This document shows, piece by piece, positions 21,517 through 32,342 of a DNA stretch of 64,000 nucleotides. How positions within the stretch are numbered: position 1 is the first letter of the stretch; each line of letters begins with the position of its first letter. The stretch is from Begonia masoniana (taxonomy: Eukaryota; Streptophyta; Magnoliopsida; Cucurbitales; Begoniaceae), in the NCBI GenBank assembly GCA_022432975.1, contig CM039514.1:6369519-6433518 (forward strand). Direction: 5' to 3'. The position numbers and the translations under genes were made by a program. Under the pieces are notes generated by a model. That model ran no database searches, was not told where the DNA came from, and saw only the letters and a program-made list of their open reading frames with translations.

Positions 21517-22398
21517 TAGGGGTTGGCAGAACCGGCCCGGAACCGCAAAACTGGACCGGACCGACGGTCCGGGCTGAATCTTGGCCGGTTCTACCTACCG
21601 TGGGACCGGTTTTGATTCCACTGATTGGGGTACCGGGAACCGCGGTTCGGTTCCCGGTTCCCCGTGCCGGTCCCGGGAAATCCCACGGGAGAACCGACCC
21701 ATGGGTCGGCCCGGTGGATTATCCGACCCATGGGTCAGATAATTTAAAAAAAAAACAAAAAACAAAAAACAAAAGCAAGCCCTCTCCCCCTCAAACTCGC
21801 CAGTGTGAAGACACCAACCTTTCCTCGACCTGTCGAGTTTCAATTCCTTACAGTCAAAGTTATAATAGACCTTCATCGACGAGGATGAAGACGAGCCAGC
21901 GGGGATAGTAGCAGACACCATTGAAACTCCCCCAGTAATCCAAAGCAGCAAAGACTCGGGTCACAAACCCTAGAAATCCATCGACACGAGAGATTTAGAG
22001 AGAGAAATAGTCCCCCCAAACCCAAACTGTTGGTTACGGCCTATCAGCAAGAAAGATGAAGACGGGGCAGGAGAGACAAGAGGGTTTTAGAGAGAGAAAA
22101 TGGAGAGAGAAATTTTACCAAACAAGTACGATTAGTTTTGAACTTTCTTCCTACCCTTTGCTTTCTCCACGAGGTAAGGTCTGTTTTGAGCTTTCTTCCT
22201 ACCCTTTGCTTTCTTCACGAGGTAAGGTCTGTTTTTAGCTTTCTTCCTACCCTTTGCTTTCATTTAATCGTCGATTACATTTACAGCTGAACGCATGGGA
22301 GGGAATCGGTTCCGGTTTCGGGAAATAAATTCCCGAAACCAACGGTCCAGTCCGGTTCCTGGCCAGAACCAGCCCGGACTGGACCGTGCCCAGCCCTA
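21517..22398. mobile_element. hAT-type non-autonomous element
   Basis: 882 bp flanked by a perfect 8-bp duplication CTATTTAT (21509-21516 and 22399-22406). Imperfect terminal inverted repeats: TAGGGGTTGGCAGAACC on the left and, reversed, TAGGGCTGGGCACGG on the right, with GC-rich 'ggaccgg'/'ccggtcc' subterminal repeats. No transposase is encoded; the open frames inside are low complexity. The right part holds a 48-bp tandem repeat. Confidence 0.85.
22136..22262 (+). repeat. 48-bp tandem repeat inside the hAT element (about 2.6 copies)
   Basis: Unit starts 'ctttcttcctaccctttgct' at 22143, 22191 and 22239. Two of the units contain GAGGTAAGG, a donor-like sequence. Confidence 0.9.
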
Positions 22399-22486
22399 CT
22401 ATTTATAATTTATTACATTAATTATACCAATAATTATTTAATGCATCCAATTTCAAGTGAAGTGAATTAAAGGTGCGCAGAACTGG

Positions 22487-24162
22487 TGTCACGGTCCTAC
22501 TTTCAAGGGGCTTAACGAGACCGTGCGACACCCAATATCACACCTGTACTGGGTCAACCAATGAGAGTGTCAACGGCACTGAGTGCCCACTTCGTTAGAG
22601 CGAGCTTGTGTCTAACGAATAAGCAACGAGCAAGCGAGATTAACAGAAAAGAGCGTCATTGAGCATAGTGTACATAAAGAGAGTGTATGTAAAAAGCTTG
22701 TTCATTAATTCAAAGCAAATTACATCAGTTGGTAGGGGGTCTACGTGCAATCATGCCTCTCCCCCTAAAGAGCAATCTGGACCATCTCCACTATAGCGGG
22801 AGTAGACATGCTATAGTGGCTAGGAGTCACTCTTGAGATATAAAAGGTGAAAAATCAAGATCAGTTATGCGATGTCACACAAGGATCCTCGTGTGACACC
22901 GAGTTTTAATGCAATGATGGACAATATAAAAATGCAGAAAAAATGACACAGGAGGTTGTTAACGCAGTTCGGCAACCAGCCTACGTCTGCGGGGCCACGC
23001 CCAGATATAAAAACATTTCCTTGAGTTCACAAAGTTACAAGACAATAAGACTTATACAAATAAAGACTCCCTCTTATCTTTGTCGCCGCTTCTAACTAAC
23101 TCCCCAACGAAACTGTTTTTGCGAGATCCCCTCGACTTTAGAACGACCTCTTCCAAGATCTAGATAACAACAAGATCCCCCTTGTCGTTGATTCCTCCCG
23201 GAACCCGTGTTATGGCAAGATCCCCTTTCCCACGATCAAAGTGACAAGCTCCCCTTGTCTAAAATAAGAACTCCTCCCGAGTTCAGATCCAGTCTCCTTC
23301 GGAGACTGTGCTTCAATGAAGAACAAAGAAAATTGCCTCCTAGGACACCTCCTGGAACACCAGATCGTAGTCTTCGGACGCAATACACAACACACTCAGT
23401 AGAACGATGAAATCCACAGATTAGGTCGAGTGTGTAAAACAATTACAAACCCATACGCAGAAACGTAGGGAGTGAAAGAAAAGCGACGGCTTGGAAAAAC
23501 GAAGAAACTTTCTCTTGCGAAAAACAAAACTTCGTCGTCTGTTCGCTTTCTCAGAGAACGAAAGCTTTAAATAACATTGGTAACTTCCATAGCATCGAAT
23601 CAGATCAGTTGCCAAATTGGATATGGCGCCGCAAGAATTAAGAGAAACAAATCTTAACAAATTTGGTTGTGTGACACCACGAGTGACACTTTAGGAAAGT
23701 AGCTCCAACTCATCAGATATTCGTCCAATAAATTAGGAAAGCATCCCATTAATCATGGGAACTCGAAGACCAGCAGATTTGGCTAAATCTCCATCAAATC
23801 GCCTTGCCAAATAAAACTTTTCCAAAAAACAAGTGCATATAGATTTTTCAATATCTTTCCTAATATTCTTGTTTTCTTAATTTTCTCTATCACAGAATCT
23901 TCATAATTGTTACTAGGACGCCATCCAATAATCAGAATGCATTATTTCTTGATCACCAAGAAATAAATTAACAATTTTGGAAAAAACATATTATCTCCAC
24001 AAATAAAACTATATTGCTAAAAACGCAAATGCCAACTCATGCAAGTCGTTGCATTTACAAAAGGAAAATAGTCACAACTGAATTACTTAGAAAGGAAATA
24101 AACCTACCTAATAGTATGAGCGGCCATAGGCAACATGCCTTGGACAAGCCCGAACCCTGACA
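22487..24162 (-). repeat. Chromovirus 3' LTR with a nested solo LTR
   Basis: Element-sense 3' LTR. It matches 26960-27417 except for the inserted block 22848-24064. Plus-strand edges read TGTCACGGTCC and AACCCTGACA. Confidence 0.9.
22848..24059 (-). mobile_element. Solo LTR, family 1 (second copy)
   Basis: 1212 bp. Minus-strand start TGTAAATGC, end TTGATTTTTCA, with a perfect 5-bp duplication AAAGG (22843-22847 and 24060-24064). The sister LTR at 27311-27325 reads 'tataaaaggaaaatag' without it, an empty site within the same element. Homologous to 553-1784. Confidence 0.92.
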
Positions 24163-24955
24163 TTCTCCCCTATTTTAGTTGTTGACGTCTTCGTCAACTC
24201 TAGTTCTGCTTGAATTCCTCGATCTTCTGTGATGAGTTCTCCAAGTCTTTTTGCTTTCTTCCAAGATACTTCGGAATCTCCTAGTCCTTTTCTCCTGATG
24301 AGATATTCCTGGTACTTTCGTCGACCTATTCTGATACTTCGATTTGCGAATACTTCTTCAACTTTTTTCTTCTTTTGGTTGTTGATGGTGATACTTGGTC
24401 TGGAGATGTCGCGCCTTTCCTGGTTCTCGTAAGCTGGATGATAGGGCTTTCAGTTGTTGACATGGATGATAGGGTGAACTCTAAGCCATACTGGAAGATT
24501 AACTCGGTAAGACGTTCTCCCGACCTTCTCGATGACTTCAATAGGACCTTCATATTTTTTGACGAGTCGCTTGTCTTTCTTTCTCCTCAAGCAAAATTGT
24601 TCGGGTAACAACTTAACCAGTACTAAGTCACCAATCTTAAACTCCATTGGCTGCCGTTTTCTTGCAACTCACCTCTTCATATGCTTAGAGGTTCGCTCCA
24701 AGTAAGCGCGAGTTGTCTCTGTATTGTGCTTCCATACCTTAGAGAAGTTGTAAACTTTCGGACCCTTTCCAGAATATGGCTGCTTTAAGGTGTGGGGCAT
24801 GTTTGGTTTTCTCCCGCAAACCGCTTCAAACGGGCTCATTCTTGTTGAAGAGCTCTTCTGACAGTCAAAACAAAATTGTGCTACATCGTGTGGACTCGGC
24901 CAATTCTCTGATTCTGCTAGTTCTGGCGGAGCTATTATTTACGGGGCCTTTGCAG
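24163..24955 (-). pseudogene. Chromovirus pol remnant: integrase C-terminus and chromodomain
   Basis: From about 24880 the minus strand reads STRMSPFEAV-GRKPNMPHT, typical of the end of the gypsy integrase core. Then follows the 'FKIGDLVLVKL' block with 'KKYEGPIEVIEKVG' and 'HPIIHVNN' (24647-24450). After an in-frame TGA (24450-24452) the same frame gives a chromodomain-like stretch with RKYQEYLIRRKGLGDSEVSWKKA (about 24320-24255). The frame runs into the purine tract 'aaaataggggagaa' before the LTR. Confidence 0.8.
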
Positions 24956-26921
24956 TAGGTTTAGATCCTAGACTCAGTTCAACCTGATGATCAGTGTCCC
25001 TTCGTGGAGGTAATGTCTCGGGTAAGCAATTAGGCATGGTACTCCTGAACTCTTTTAAGACTGTTGAAATCTTAGGGCGTATTGTTTCCTCCTTTTTGCT
25101 TATTTCCCATGAAACAATCACACAGGTTGGATCATCGTGCTTCAGCTTTTTCTTGAATTGCATTGCAGATATCATCTTTATATTGATAGCACTTGGTTGT
25201 TTAAGAATTGCAGGAACAACAGCTGGGTTGTTACTTGTGATTACTAAACATTTCATTGAGGGTATAGGGATGACTTTATGTTCTATCAAGAACTCCATCC
25301 CCAAGTTAGTATCAAAGTCATCCATCTGTGCTACGACGAAGTCAATGAGTCCCGTCCATGAGCCGAGTCTCAACTGGACTCTCCTTATAGTCCCGAGTAC
25401 TGGTATTGCTTTTGCATTTACTGTTTTCATCCTACCATCATTCTTTTCTAACTTCAAACCAAGACGGCGAGCTTCTTTCTCTGTAATGAAGTTGTGAGTA
25501 GCTCCTGAGTCTATCATCGTACTTTTAGCAGATTTATTGTTGATGAATGACTCCACATACATGAGACCTTTACTTGGGGCCTTCTTCAACTCTTCCATCT
25601 GTTGTTGTATAGCTGACAAGAAAGTCATAGCCCCAACTTCAGCAAGCTCAGTTGATTCTTCTTCAAAAACTTCCTTAGCTGAGTTGTCATCCCGAATCGA
25701 ATCTTGTAAAGCAGTTAAGGCTGACCTATGTGGACATTCGGCTACTCGATGGGGTCCCTTGCACATAAAACATGACATAGGCTTATTTGTTTGTCATTGG
25801 TTGTTAGCGTTTCTTGATGCTTCATAACCTTCTCTTTAGACAAACAGTTTCTTTTCATCAGTTCCTGTACTCGATTTCTGAAACTTGTTGGCACTTGAGT
25901 AACTGGGGACGTTCTTCTCTGGCCCAGGGTTCTCGGTGTTATAATCGAACAATCGCTCTGCTGCTGCAAGAGCACTTGAAAGATTTTGCACCATTTGTTC
26001 ATATAATCTGGTTCTGGCCCACGGTTGAAGACCTTCGATGAAAGCGAAGATCTTATATTTTTTCGACATATCTCTAATATTCAGCATCAGTCCCGAAAAC
26101 TGCTTGACATATTCACTAATGCTTGTAGTCTGATTTAGTTCTCGAAGTAATCTGCAGGCGTTGAACTCAACGTTCTCTGGGAAGAATTGATCATTCAACT
26201 GCCTTTTTAGTTCTTCCCAAGTATTAACCACACATTCACCAATACTGATATCATGGTATTTTGATCTCCACCAAAGTTTTACATCATCAGTAAGATGCAT
26301 TGTGGCCAAGGTCACTTTCGATTCCTCATCTGTTTTAGTGGCCTTAAAATATTGTTCCATGTCGAAGATGAAGTTCTCTATTTCCTTTGCATCGCGGGCT
26401 CCCCCAAAGGGTTTTGGCTATGAGATTTTCACTCGACCAAACTCAGCAGCAGTAGTAGCCTAGGTTTGACTCCCCATGGCTCTCATAGTAAGGTTCAGTT
26501 TAATGTTGATCTCGACAATCTCAGCCCTGAAAAAATCAAACATTGTTATGAAATCCATGGTCACTTGAGACACAATTTCTGACAATCGGGTATGAGCGAG
26601 CTCGATCTCATCGACGCGCTCCAGGACCCCGATTATTGCACTTGTGGAACTTTCCCTCGTGTAAACTGTCTTTCCCTTTTCTTGTCAGGATTCGAGGGTC
26701 TCCACCCGATCCATCAGCTCTGGAATCGTTATGGTGTCTATTCTGTTGTGAATTGCCGCTATTTCAGCAGGAAATTCAGACATTTCCTTCATTCGTTCCT
26801 CTATGAATCGAATGTTATCCGGTACATCTTGCAGATACTGTACTTCTTCTTCTAACTCGACGAGGCACTCGAGTTGGTCCAATGGCGCACTCGGCCTTTC
26901 CATCGAACTTTTCTTCGGCAT
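24939..26921 (-). pseudogene. Chromovirus gag and protease
   Basis: Minus strand. The gag N-terminus runs from the ATG at 26921 (MPKKSSMERP) to a stop at 26685. A gag core with the motif WWRSKY and a QLNDQFFP block covers 26360-25836. A CX2CX3HX4C zinc knuckle (CFMCKGPHRVAEC) lies at about 25775, followed by an aspartic protease with DSGATHNFI (about 25505) and a downstream linker to about 24940. The zinc knuckle has three, not four, residues before the histidine. Stops and frame changes separate the blocks. After 'LSLGSKPTAKAP', where RT should begin, the sequence jumps to the integrase C-terminus. Confidence 0.82.
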
Positions 26922-26944
26922 AATTTCTCACGATTGAGCAAATC

Positions 26945-26957
26945 GGCTCTGATACCA
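26945..26957 (-). promoter_or_regulatory. Chromovirus primer-binding site
   Basis: The minus strand reads TGGTATCAGAGCC, a perfect match to the plant initiator Met tRNA primer site, two bases from the LTR. Confidence 0.9.
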
Positions 26958-26959
26958 AC

Positions 26960-27417
26960 TGACACGGTCCTACTTTCAAGGGGCTTAACGAGACCGTGCG
27001 GCACCCAATATCACACTTGTACTGGGTCAGCCAATGAGCGTGCCAACGGCACCGAGTGCCCACTTCGTTAAAGTGAGCTTGTGTCTAACGAATAAGCAAC
27101 GAGCGAGCGAGATTAACAGAAAAGAGCGTCATTGAGCATAGTGTGCATAAAGAGAGTGTATGTAAAAAGCTTGTTCATTAATTCAAAGAAAATTACATCA
27201 GTTGGTAGGGGTCTACGTGCAGTCATGTCTCACCCCCTAAAGAACAATCTGGACCATTTCCACTATAGCGGGAGTAGACATGCTATATTGGCGAGGAGTC
27301 ACTCTTGAGATATAAAAGGAAAATAGATACAACTGAATTACTTAAAAAGAAAATAAACCTACCTAATAGTATGGGCGGCCATAGGCAACATGCCTTGGAC
27401 AAGCCCGGACCCTGACA
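26960..27417 (-). repeat. Chromovirus 5' LTR
   Basis: 458 bp, plus-strand edges TGACACGGTCC and ACCCTGACA. It lacks the insertion seen in its partner. Confidence 0.9.
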
Positions 27418-27739
27418 ACCGACCTGGGTGGGACCAAACCAGATCGATCGGTTAAGGCCGATTCTGCAAATGGTACGGTTAAGGAACAGTTCCGACACCC
27501 CAAAACCCTTGGTTGACAGTCTGGTTCATGGTCTTCGATTCAAAAATCTCGAAGAACCAGGACCGAACTGGTCCATGGTATAGATTAGTTTTTTTTTTTT
27601 TTTTTGATATTTTTTCGTGTTATTTGGTTGTTAGTGAATAAATAATGAGTTGAATGTATTTTTTTTTAGTTATTGTCGATTTTTTTTTTATAAATCAATT
27701 CTTTTTTTTTTTCTGATTTATTATCAACTTTTTCAAATG
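27418..27739. other. GC-rich fragment and poly(T) tracts
   Basis: 27418-27570 is a 'ggttccgg'/'ccaggaccgaactgg' type sequence similar in style to the hAT ends at 21517-22398, possibly another hAT fragment. 27586-27604 and later runs are poly(T). No gene seen. Confidence 0.4.
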
Positions 27740-28247
27740 GAAAATTACCAATTAAAACCTTAAAGTATATGACGTTTTTTTTTTTTTTTTTTTTTTTTAA
27801 TTTTAAACCTTAAACTATCAATCCTAAGAGTCCAAACCTTAAAATATGAAAAATATAACAAATCTAATCTTGGCGAACGTCTTTTCCCCGTCCGTTCTCG
27901 AATTTTTATCGTAGAACGGACAGACTCTTAAAAACGGAGTCCGTCTGTTGCTGAGAATAGACGAACTCTCTCAAAACACAGTTCGTCCGTTTATGTTTTT
28001 TGCCGCAGATAGTGCACACTCTCAAAAAACACCGTCCGTATGTTCTTATCTGGCGACATGGCACTCAGATACGTAACATCGGACGCACTCTGGTGGGTGT
28101 TCACCCTCCGTTCTACACCATCCGTCTGTTCTGTTTTACGTGTATAATATAAACGGACGCACGTTGGATCAACAAGATAGAAAACGGACGGACTCTCTCT
28201 AGAGAGTCTGTATGTTGTCTTCAGCGGACACACTCTTATATAGAGAG

Positions 28248-30771
28248 TGTAACACCCGAGTTTTATGTACTATAAAACTGTCTCTAAAATTGTATGTACA
28301 AAACTTGGTCATGTGTATTGTATATGTTGGATTAAAATACAAGTGCTTTACCTGATATTTGTTAATGACTTAATGATGAATTGAAGGATTAGGTGGAAAA
28401 AAGGAGAAGAAAAATGCATGTCACGTTGGTAATAAGAAATAGGGTACATTTTGAAGAATTTTTTAGTTGTGTTAATTAGGTAATTGAGTATTAATTAAAC
28501 TTTATGAAGAAAAAAAAATCAACCCTAGACATTCTCCTTCTTCATCTACGCAAATCACAGTCACTTTTCTCTCCAAGCTTAATAGCTTCAATTCTTCAAG
28601 AGTTTAAGGTAAGCAAAAGTTAAGGACTTAAATTATGCATGAAATAGGTTGTAAATAGTGAGTTTTTTTTCAAGTTTTCTCCATGGATTGTGAATTCCGA
28701 AAATTTCAAAGTTAGGGTTGAGTTTTCTTCCTTCTTTTTGATGTTCTAACTTAGTTTAAAGGTATGCAAATATTTTGGATGAATTAGAATGGAAATCTAT
28801 GCATGATAAAGGAGAAATTTTGAAGTGGGTTTGAGATTTGTGAAAAACAGAGCAGTTTTGTTCTTGAGATATTTGGCCAAGTTATTTTTTTCTTTTGATA
28901 AATGGATTGTTCTATTAGAGAGTAGACATCCTAAGGTTTTCGGATCATATTGGATCATTGAAAACGGATAAGTATAAAGGAAGTTATGGACATTTGAAGT
29001 TTACCCTAATTTGTAGTACAAATTCGAGAATTTGGAATTTGAAGTTGTTGAATTTGGTTGTTGATGGAGTTTTTAAGCTATTAAATGATTTAATTGCAGT
29101 ACCGTAATGGTTGATTAGTTTTAGAGTTTCTTAGATCAATTGGTATGCATAGATATATTTTTTTAAAATTTGTCGGCATACGTGGATATTTACTTATCAA
29201 AGTGTGATATGCATGCGTTAGGTTTGGAATCTAAAAGGAAACATCAAGGTTTGCTAGATTTTTATAGGCGCGAGGTAAGATTATAATTGCATGTGTTTGC
29301 CCCTCAAGGCCTACATCACAAAGGTACTAGGTTTGTATATATTAATAGGGCACATGCACGGGTAGTTAAGGTTTAGTCTTACTGCTTTATGTTTGAGGAT
29401 CTATTTATTTATGTCTTTGAGGAAATGTTTATGTTATGTTAAATGTTATATATGTTCATGCATCATGTTTTCAAGAAAACCATGTAAAATGTTTTATGTG
29501 CGTGTTTTATGTAAGAAAGATAATTAATGTCATGTTATGTAATGTACTAGTTAAATTGGGGGATGAGGAATGACGTATGTTATGTTATCGTCCACTATAA
29601 GTCTGCGGATTCCAGAGGGTTGGGCCAGGATGCGATTAAAACTCCGCGAATCCCAAAGGGTTTGGCTGGAGGGACACACGTTATGTTTTATGTTGTCTAT
29701 TCTCTTACTTCTTTAACCAATATGTCCACTGAAACTTAAATGTAAAGAATGTACATGTTTTGAAAGTAATCATGCATGACATAAACATGTTTTGTTTTGA
29801 TATGATCTTGCTGAGTTTTACACTCATTAGATAAACTTTGTGATGTAGGTACTGACCGTTGTGATGAGGACGTGGAGCCTCAGGTTGATGACTAGGAGCA
29901 GTTGAGGGAACGAGCTCATTGGGGTTGATTGATGCAGTCTGGGGACGTTGTAAACCATGAGTGATGTTTCTATCTTTGGATGTGTATAAGTAGGTTTTTG
30001 GATAGTATTTAAATTTTCCTCTGGATAAGATGTATAGTTAGATTTCCTGTTTTGAAATATTGGATGTGTTGTGGAGTCGTTTGTTTTTAGTTTGCATAGG
30101 TATGTTCAATTTAGACGTATCCATGCAGTTTGTTCTCAGAATTTTGTTAAATACTCGTTATGTCGATATGGCGATAATATTGTTAGGTTTGTAGTGTTTT
30201 AAAGATGTTTTAGATGCTGGAGGATGTTTAGAGATGAAAGGAAGCGAAAGGAAGATGAGTTGAAAGTAAAAATGGTTAAGTGTGGGAGGAAAAAGAAGTG
30301 ATAAGCGTAATAAGAACGACATTCTACCTCCAAGTGTCAACTGAAATCCTCAGGTGTCGATCGTACTTAGTATGTGTCGACCAACAGGATCGACCAGTGA
30401 GAGCAGATTAGTTTGAAGTGTCGATTGGTATGTATAAGTGTCGATCGGTCTGTACAAAAGTGTACAATGTGTCGATTGCAAAGGTCGACCTATGAATACA
30501 TAGTCGATTAAAGTGTCGACCAGTCTATACAAGTGTTGACCGGCAGACACTTCTATTTTGGTTATTTTCTATAAAATTCTGATTTCAAATGTAATTCAAC
30601 CCTACCTCTAATGAGTTTTTTAAACACGTTTTCTAACGGTTACTAAATTATTTAAAGGTCTCGAAATCGATTTCAAGTTTCAAAAAAAAAAAAACATTTA
30701 CGTCCAAAAAATGTGCCTCAGTATATGTCAAGTATGTTAGGTATTGTGGCGGTCCATGGTGGGTCGTTACA
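28248..30771 (+). mobile_element. Solo LTR of a Tekay-type gypsy element (copy C)
   Basis: 2524 bp, TGTAACACCCGAG to GGGTCGTTACA, with a 5-bp duplication GAGAG (28243-28247 and 30772-30776). It shares with the LTRs at 11040, 47358 and 57587 a donor-like GAGGTAAGA (29274), the acceptor-like GATGTAGGTACTGA (29848), and the 'gatgaggac' and 'cctcaggttgatgac' blocks. Its 3' part (30350-30550) is made of imperfect 'gtgtcgatcggt' repeats. No internal coding sequence. Confidence 0.9.
30350..30550 (+). repeat. Short imperfect 'gtgtcga(t/c)c' repeat zone in solo LTR C
   Basis: About nine irregularly spaced copies of 'tgtcgatcg', 'tgtcgaccag' and similar, alternating with 'tatgtataag'/'tctatacaag'. The same place in related LTRs holds different short repeats. 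Confidence 0.75.
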
Positions 30772-31256
30772 GAGAGTGCGTCTGTTTTTTAAAATTAGGG
30801 CGAGAGCCACCACCCTCGCCGCGTGCGTCCGATCTTTAAAATCTAACGAGAGCGGAGGGTCACCACTCTCGTCGAGTGCGTCCGATCTTGCGATTATATC
30901 ATAACAGAAAGCTTCCCGAAGCTCATTCGCGCGTTTTACTTCGTAAAATTTACATTTCTCTCGAAACTCTTGCAATTTTTTTTTGCAGAAAATTGACTGA
31001 AAAATGCTCCAGGTTACTGCTTTCTTAATTCTGAATTTTTTTGTTCGATTTTTATCCAACAAATCTCACAAATCCGAGCTCCAGCCCTCAAATTCGAAAT
31101 TTCCAAAATCATAGATTCGTCATAAATAGCTGAGAGATTGGTTGATGCAGTTGAGCCTGCGAACATAGAGTTGTATCCAAAGGAGGACGCTCCCATAGAC
31201 AAATAAAGGTACATTCAACATCGCAAACCCTAGACGATAAGCTTCAAGCACCGTTT

Positions 31257-31805
31257 ATGTCGGATGATGACGAGGTAGAAAGCATACAAGTTATGGAAGA
31301 AATTTCAGATGATTTTTGTTTTGGTAGACAATATAGTTCTTTAACATCCATTAGAGAGGAAGTACGAAATTATTCTTTGAAAAATGGATTTGATATCAAA
31401 TTCGTTAAAAGTGAATGTACGCGACTCACGGCAGAGTGTCAAAGAGGATGTAAGTGGCGACTGCATGCTTCAGTTATGCAAAATGAGTTGATATTTCAAA
31501 TAAAGAGTTACTTTAAAACTCACAACTGTGCAAGGACAATTGATAATCGACACGCTTCTGCAGAATGGTTGATAAAACGTTATTTGGAAAGATTCAAAAG
31601 TCAACCGGACTGAAAAATCTTGCCATTATCGAAACAGTGAGGAATGAACATAATATGAACATTACGCTCAGTTTTACAAAAAGAGCAAGAAGCAAAGCTA
31701 AATAACTTAATTACGGGAAGGACAAAGAACAATTCAAGGTACTCTGTTCATACGTAGAAGAAATTAAGAAATCAAATTTAAATAGTACAGGGAAAATACA
31801 TGGTT
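31257..31805 (+). pseudogene. MULE transposase N-terminal fragment
   Basis: An open frame from ATG 31257 to a TGA at 31611-31613 gives 118 residues. It has the MuDR-type DNA-binding pattern: an acidic start, 'EEVRNYSLKNGFDIKFVKSE', 'CQRGCKWRLHAS', 'FQIKSYFKTHNCAR' with Cys and His spaced as in the WRKY/GCM1-like zinc finger, and 'WLIKRYLERFKSQPD'. The TGA stands where tryptophan is expected. Similarity continues past it (IETVRNEHNMNITLS, FTKRARSKA, and EEIKKSN near 31770) with more stops. The catalytic domain is missing. Confidence 0.8.
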
Positions 31806-32030
31806 ACATGTAGGCAAAGAGCAAAATGATAAGATAATATTAGAAAGAAATTCATCATATTATTCAAAGCCCATTTCAAATTGAAGCCCAAATTGAAGCC
31901 CAGAAGAATCTCAATCGAGCTAAAGTTCAACTGCCCAAAAGAATGAGTTAAATTTCAGAAATTCTTGAAAAATGTGGTCGACATAAACAATCGCATGGAT
32001 TTGAAGAAAGAGCAACGATGGAATTCTAAC
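31806..32030. other. Junction between MULE remnant and U-box exon
   Basis: No gene seen. A direct repeat 'attgaagccc' occurs near 31880. The minus strand begins with the donor of the U-box exon, but no further U-box exon follows. Confidence 0.4.
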
Positions 32031-32342
32031 CTCACCACTCGTCACTGCAACAGGGTTTATCATGAGCTCTCCTGAAATAGGGCACAAAAATTCTTCAGGA
32101 ACAGCCACTCCTTTCCCTTTCGTATAGAACGACTTAAGTTTCCTGAATTTCAACTCCTTCAAGGCAGAAAGAGTTTTAATGGCTTTCCCAGCTTTATCCG
32201 TTCCGTAATCGTCTTCCTCAACAATCACATCCACTATTTTCTGCAATTCCTTCTTCAACTTCATCGTCTCTTTCGCCATGGCGGATGGGTTCGTCCCCGA
32301 CGACTTTCTCTTCTTCATTTGGGTCCAAACCAGAAGGATCAA
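32031..32342 (-). pseudogene. U-box E3 ubiquitin ligase (PUB9-like), first exon only
   Basis: The minus strand encodes MKKRKSSG... from 32318; an upstream ATG at 32342 is also in frame and a later one is at 32279. It shows a lysine-rich N-terminal helical segment (LKKELQKIVDVIVEED), 'AIKTLSALKELKFRKL', and then the start of a U-box: PEEFLCPISGELMINPVAVTSGE. The exon ends GAG|GTTAGA at 32031, where I expect an intron in PUB9-like genes just before the Y/FDR part of the U-box. The rest of the U-box and the armadillo repeats are not found downstream; MULE sequence lies there instead. It is probably a truncated gene, possibly cut by the MULE. It is head-to-head with the DUF7903-type copy 2 leader. 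Confidence 0.75.

Larger units (their letters stand above)
22487..27417 (-). mobile_element. Chromovirus (Ty3/gypsy), internally deleted and non-autonomous
   Basis: LTRs at 22487-24162 and 26960-27417. The left one carries a 1217-bp insertion; without it the two are 459 and 458 bp. The minus-strand order is primer-binding site (26945-26957), gag, protease, then directly the integrase C-terminus and a chromodomain, then a polypurine tract (24163-24176). RT, RNase H and the integrase catalytic core are absent. The flanks ACTGG and ACCGA do not form a clean duplication. Confidence 0.88.
27740..31805 (+). mobile_element. Decayed Mutator-like element (MULE), split by a solo LTR
   Basis: The left end starts 'ggaaaattaccaattaaaac', similar to the end of the element at 20383. 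27880-28247 and 30777-30895 carry many short 'ggacg-actct' and 'gtgcgtccgatctt' repeats, as in MULE subterminal regions. A MULE transposase N-terminus follows at 31257. No right terminus was recognised, so the right boundary is simply where transposase similarity fades. Confidence 0.6.

Noticed and set aside
21595..21951. 118-residue minus-strand frame in the hAT element
   Set aside because: Mostly GC-rich subterminal repeats plus poly(A)-derived residues; no transposase motif and no support from the other features.
24994..25497. 167-residue plus-strand frame with hydrophobic stretches
   Set aside because: Shadow of the chromovirus protease region on the opposite strand.
22487..27417. A clean target-site duplication for the chromovirus
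   Set aside because: Flanks ACTGG and ACCGA differ at two of five bases; it may have decayed, but it cannot be claimed.
28248..28258. TGTAACACCC considered as a possible riboswitch or RNA motif
   Set aside because: It is the start of a gypsy LTR, recurring at 347, 13821 (minus) and, altered, at 47358 and 57587.
31014..31214. Short minus-strand frame next to the MULE transposase
   Set aside because: No motif and no partner; it lies in the MULE leader region.
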